This document shows positions 63,628 to 64,000 of a DNA stretch of 64,000 bases, one piece after another. This stretch comes from Rhodococcus qingshengii JCM 15477 (GTDB taxonomy: Bacteria; Actinomycetota; Actinomycetes; Mycobacteriales; Mycobacteriaceae): the NCBI RefSeq assembly GCF_023221595.1, contig NZ_CP096563.1, forward strand, positions 6,133,001-6,197,000, read 5' to 3'. How positions within the stretch are numbered: the stretch's first letter is position 1; each line of letters begins with the position of its first letter. The notes under the pieces were generated by a model. That model was not told where the DNA came from. It worked only from the letters and a program-made list of their open reading frames with translations, and did not search any database. The position numbers were made by a program, and so were the translations under genes.

Positions 63628-64000
63628 ATGATCAGTCACATTGCCGCTCTCAGCGAATCTAGGATCGATGACGCCTGGTACTCCGACGTGACCACGTTCG
63701 CACGGGATACACCCTGGCTCAACACCCCGATGGTGGACTACTCGAGTGCGGGCATGGTGTTGTTCGCAGTCCTCATCCTTACCGCATGGTGGATCGGCCG
63801 GCGGTCCGCGCCATCTGTGATGGCCGCGGCGATTGGTGTCCCGATCGCCGCCGTGAGCGCCTACCTGGTTAATGACGGCATCAAATGGTTGGTCTCGGAA
63901 CAACGTCCCTGTTATGCACTTCCAGGAACATTTCTGCTCGAACCCTGCCCGCCAATCGACGACTACAGCTTTCCCAGCAATCACGCTGCGGTCGCAGCCG
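63628..64000 (+). CDS. PAP2 family phosphatase, 3' part outside the window
   Basis: The first 124 codons are present. Two or more membrane helices (MVLFAVLILTAWWIG and MAAAIGVPIAAVSAYLV) precede PAP2 motif C1 (KWLVSEQRPC) and C2 (DYSFPSNHAAVAA), where the second residue of the usual SGH is asparagine (SNH), an accepted variant in BcrC-type undecaprenyl-pyrophosphate phosphatases. The catalytic third motif lies beyond 64000. ATG 63628 follows the MFS stop by 23 bases and has CGAG upstream, so it may belong to the same unit. Confidence 0.8.
   Translation, partial: MISHIAALSESRIDDAWYSDVTTFARDTPWLNTPMVDYSSAGMVLFAVLILTAWWIGRRSAPSVMAAAIGVPIAAVSAYLVNDGIKWLVSEQRPCYALPGTFLLEPCPPIDDYSFPSNHAAVAA

Overview
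The window reads as a chromosomal stretch of a high-GC, mycolate-type actinobacterium, most likely Rhodococcus or a close Nocardiaceae relative. This is inferred from F420/deazaflavin (Ddn-family) enzymes, a TIGR03086 mycothiol-associated DinB-like protein, an IdeR-type iron box, frequent GTG and TTG starts, and dense use of 4-bp start/stop overlaps. I see no rRNA, tRNA, CRISPR array or phage module.

Region 1 (1-11.0 kb) is a redox/catabolic cluster: nitronate monooxygenase, a DJ-1/PfpI protein, a TetR regulator, an Old Yellow Enzyme, an acetoacetate-decarboxylase-like protein, an aldehyde dehydrogenase, a quinone oxidoreductase, a Ddn-like F420 enzyme and two alpha/beta hydrolases. Three near-identical promoter-operator units (3317-3365, 4721-4769, 9778-9827) place a 19-bp palindrome just after the -10 box, and suggest that the TetR protein controls the three transcription units.

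Region 2 (11.5-22.3 kb) is patchy accessory DNA. It holds a methyltransferase-DedA pair, an isochorismatase-type hydrolase, a broken IS110 transposase, a LacI/MFS efflux pair, about 1.5 kb of decayed DNA, and a formaldehyde dehydrogenase locus with a gutted PfpI gene and a heme-binding GlcG/HbpS protein.

Region 3 (23.2-34.1 kb) is a compact proteostasis island: dnaK, grpE, a CbpA-type dnaJ, a CbpM-like modulator, clpB, a zinc-ribbon thioredoxin, a UBP-type zinc finger, a cNMP-domain/thioredoxin-like/flavin reductase fusion that lacks the CxxC, a DUF1931 histone-fold protein and, after a CIRCE element, an Hsp20. The gene order joins protein refolding, redox repair and possibly DNA compaction.

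Region 4 (34.2-46.5 kb) carries small membrane proteins, a TIGR03086 protein, a DUF1707 protein, an IdeR-box iron ABC transporter, an orphan sensor kinase, and a DedA/PAP2/COG4705 membrane cluster.

Region 5 (47-56.5 kb) has a membrane-anchored esterase, a phosphodiester glycosidase-like protein, a lipoprotein, transposase debris, and a second, diverged copy of the methyltransferase-DedA block. The two copies (about 11.5-13.4 and 52.6-54.5 kb) are direct repeats flanking about 39 kb. A PAP2 protein with a replaced catalytic histidine follows.

Region 6 (56.7-64 kb) contains a lipoprotein-ATPase-ATPase-FtsX permease operon, a ChrB N-domain/MFS pair behind an inverted repeat, and a PAP2 protein cut by the window end.
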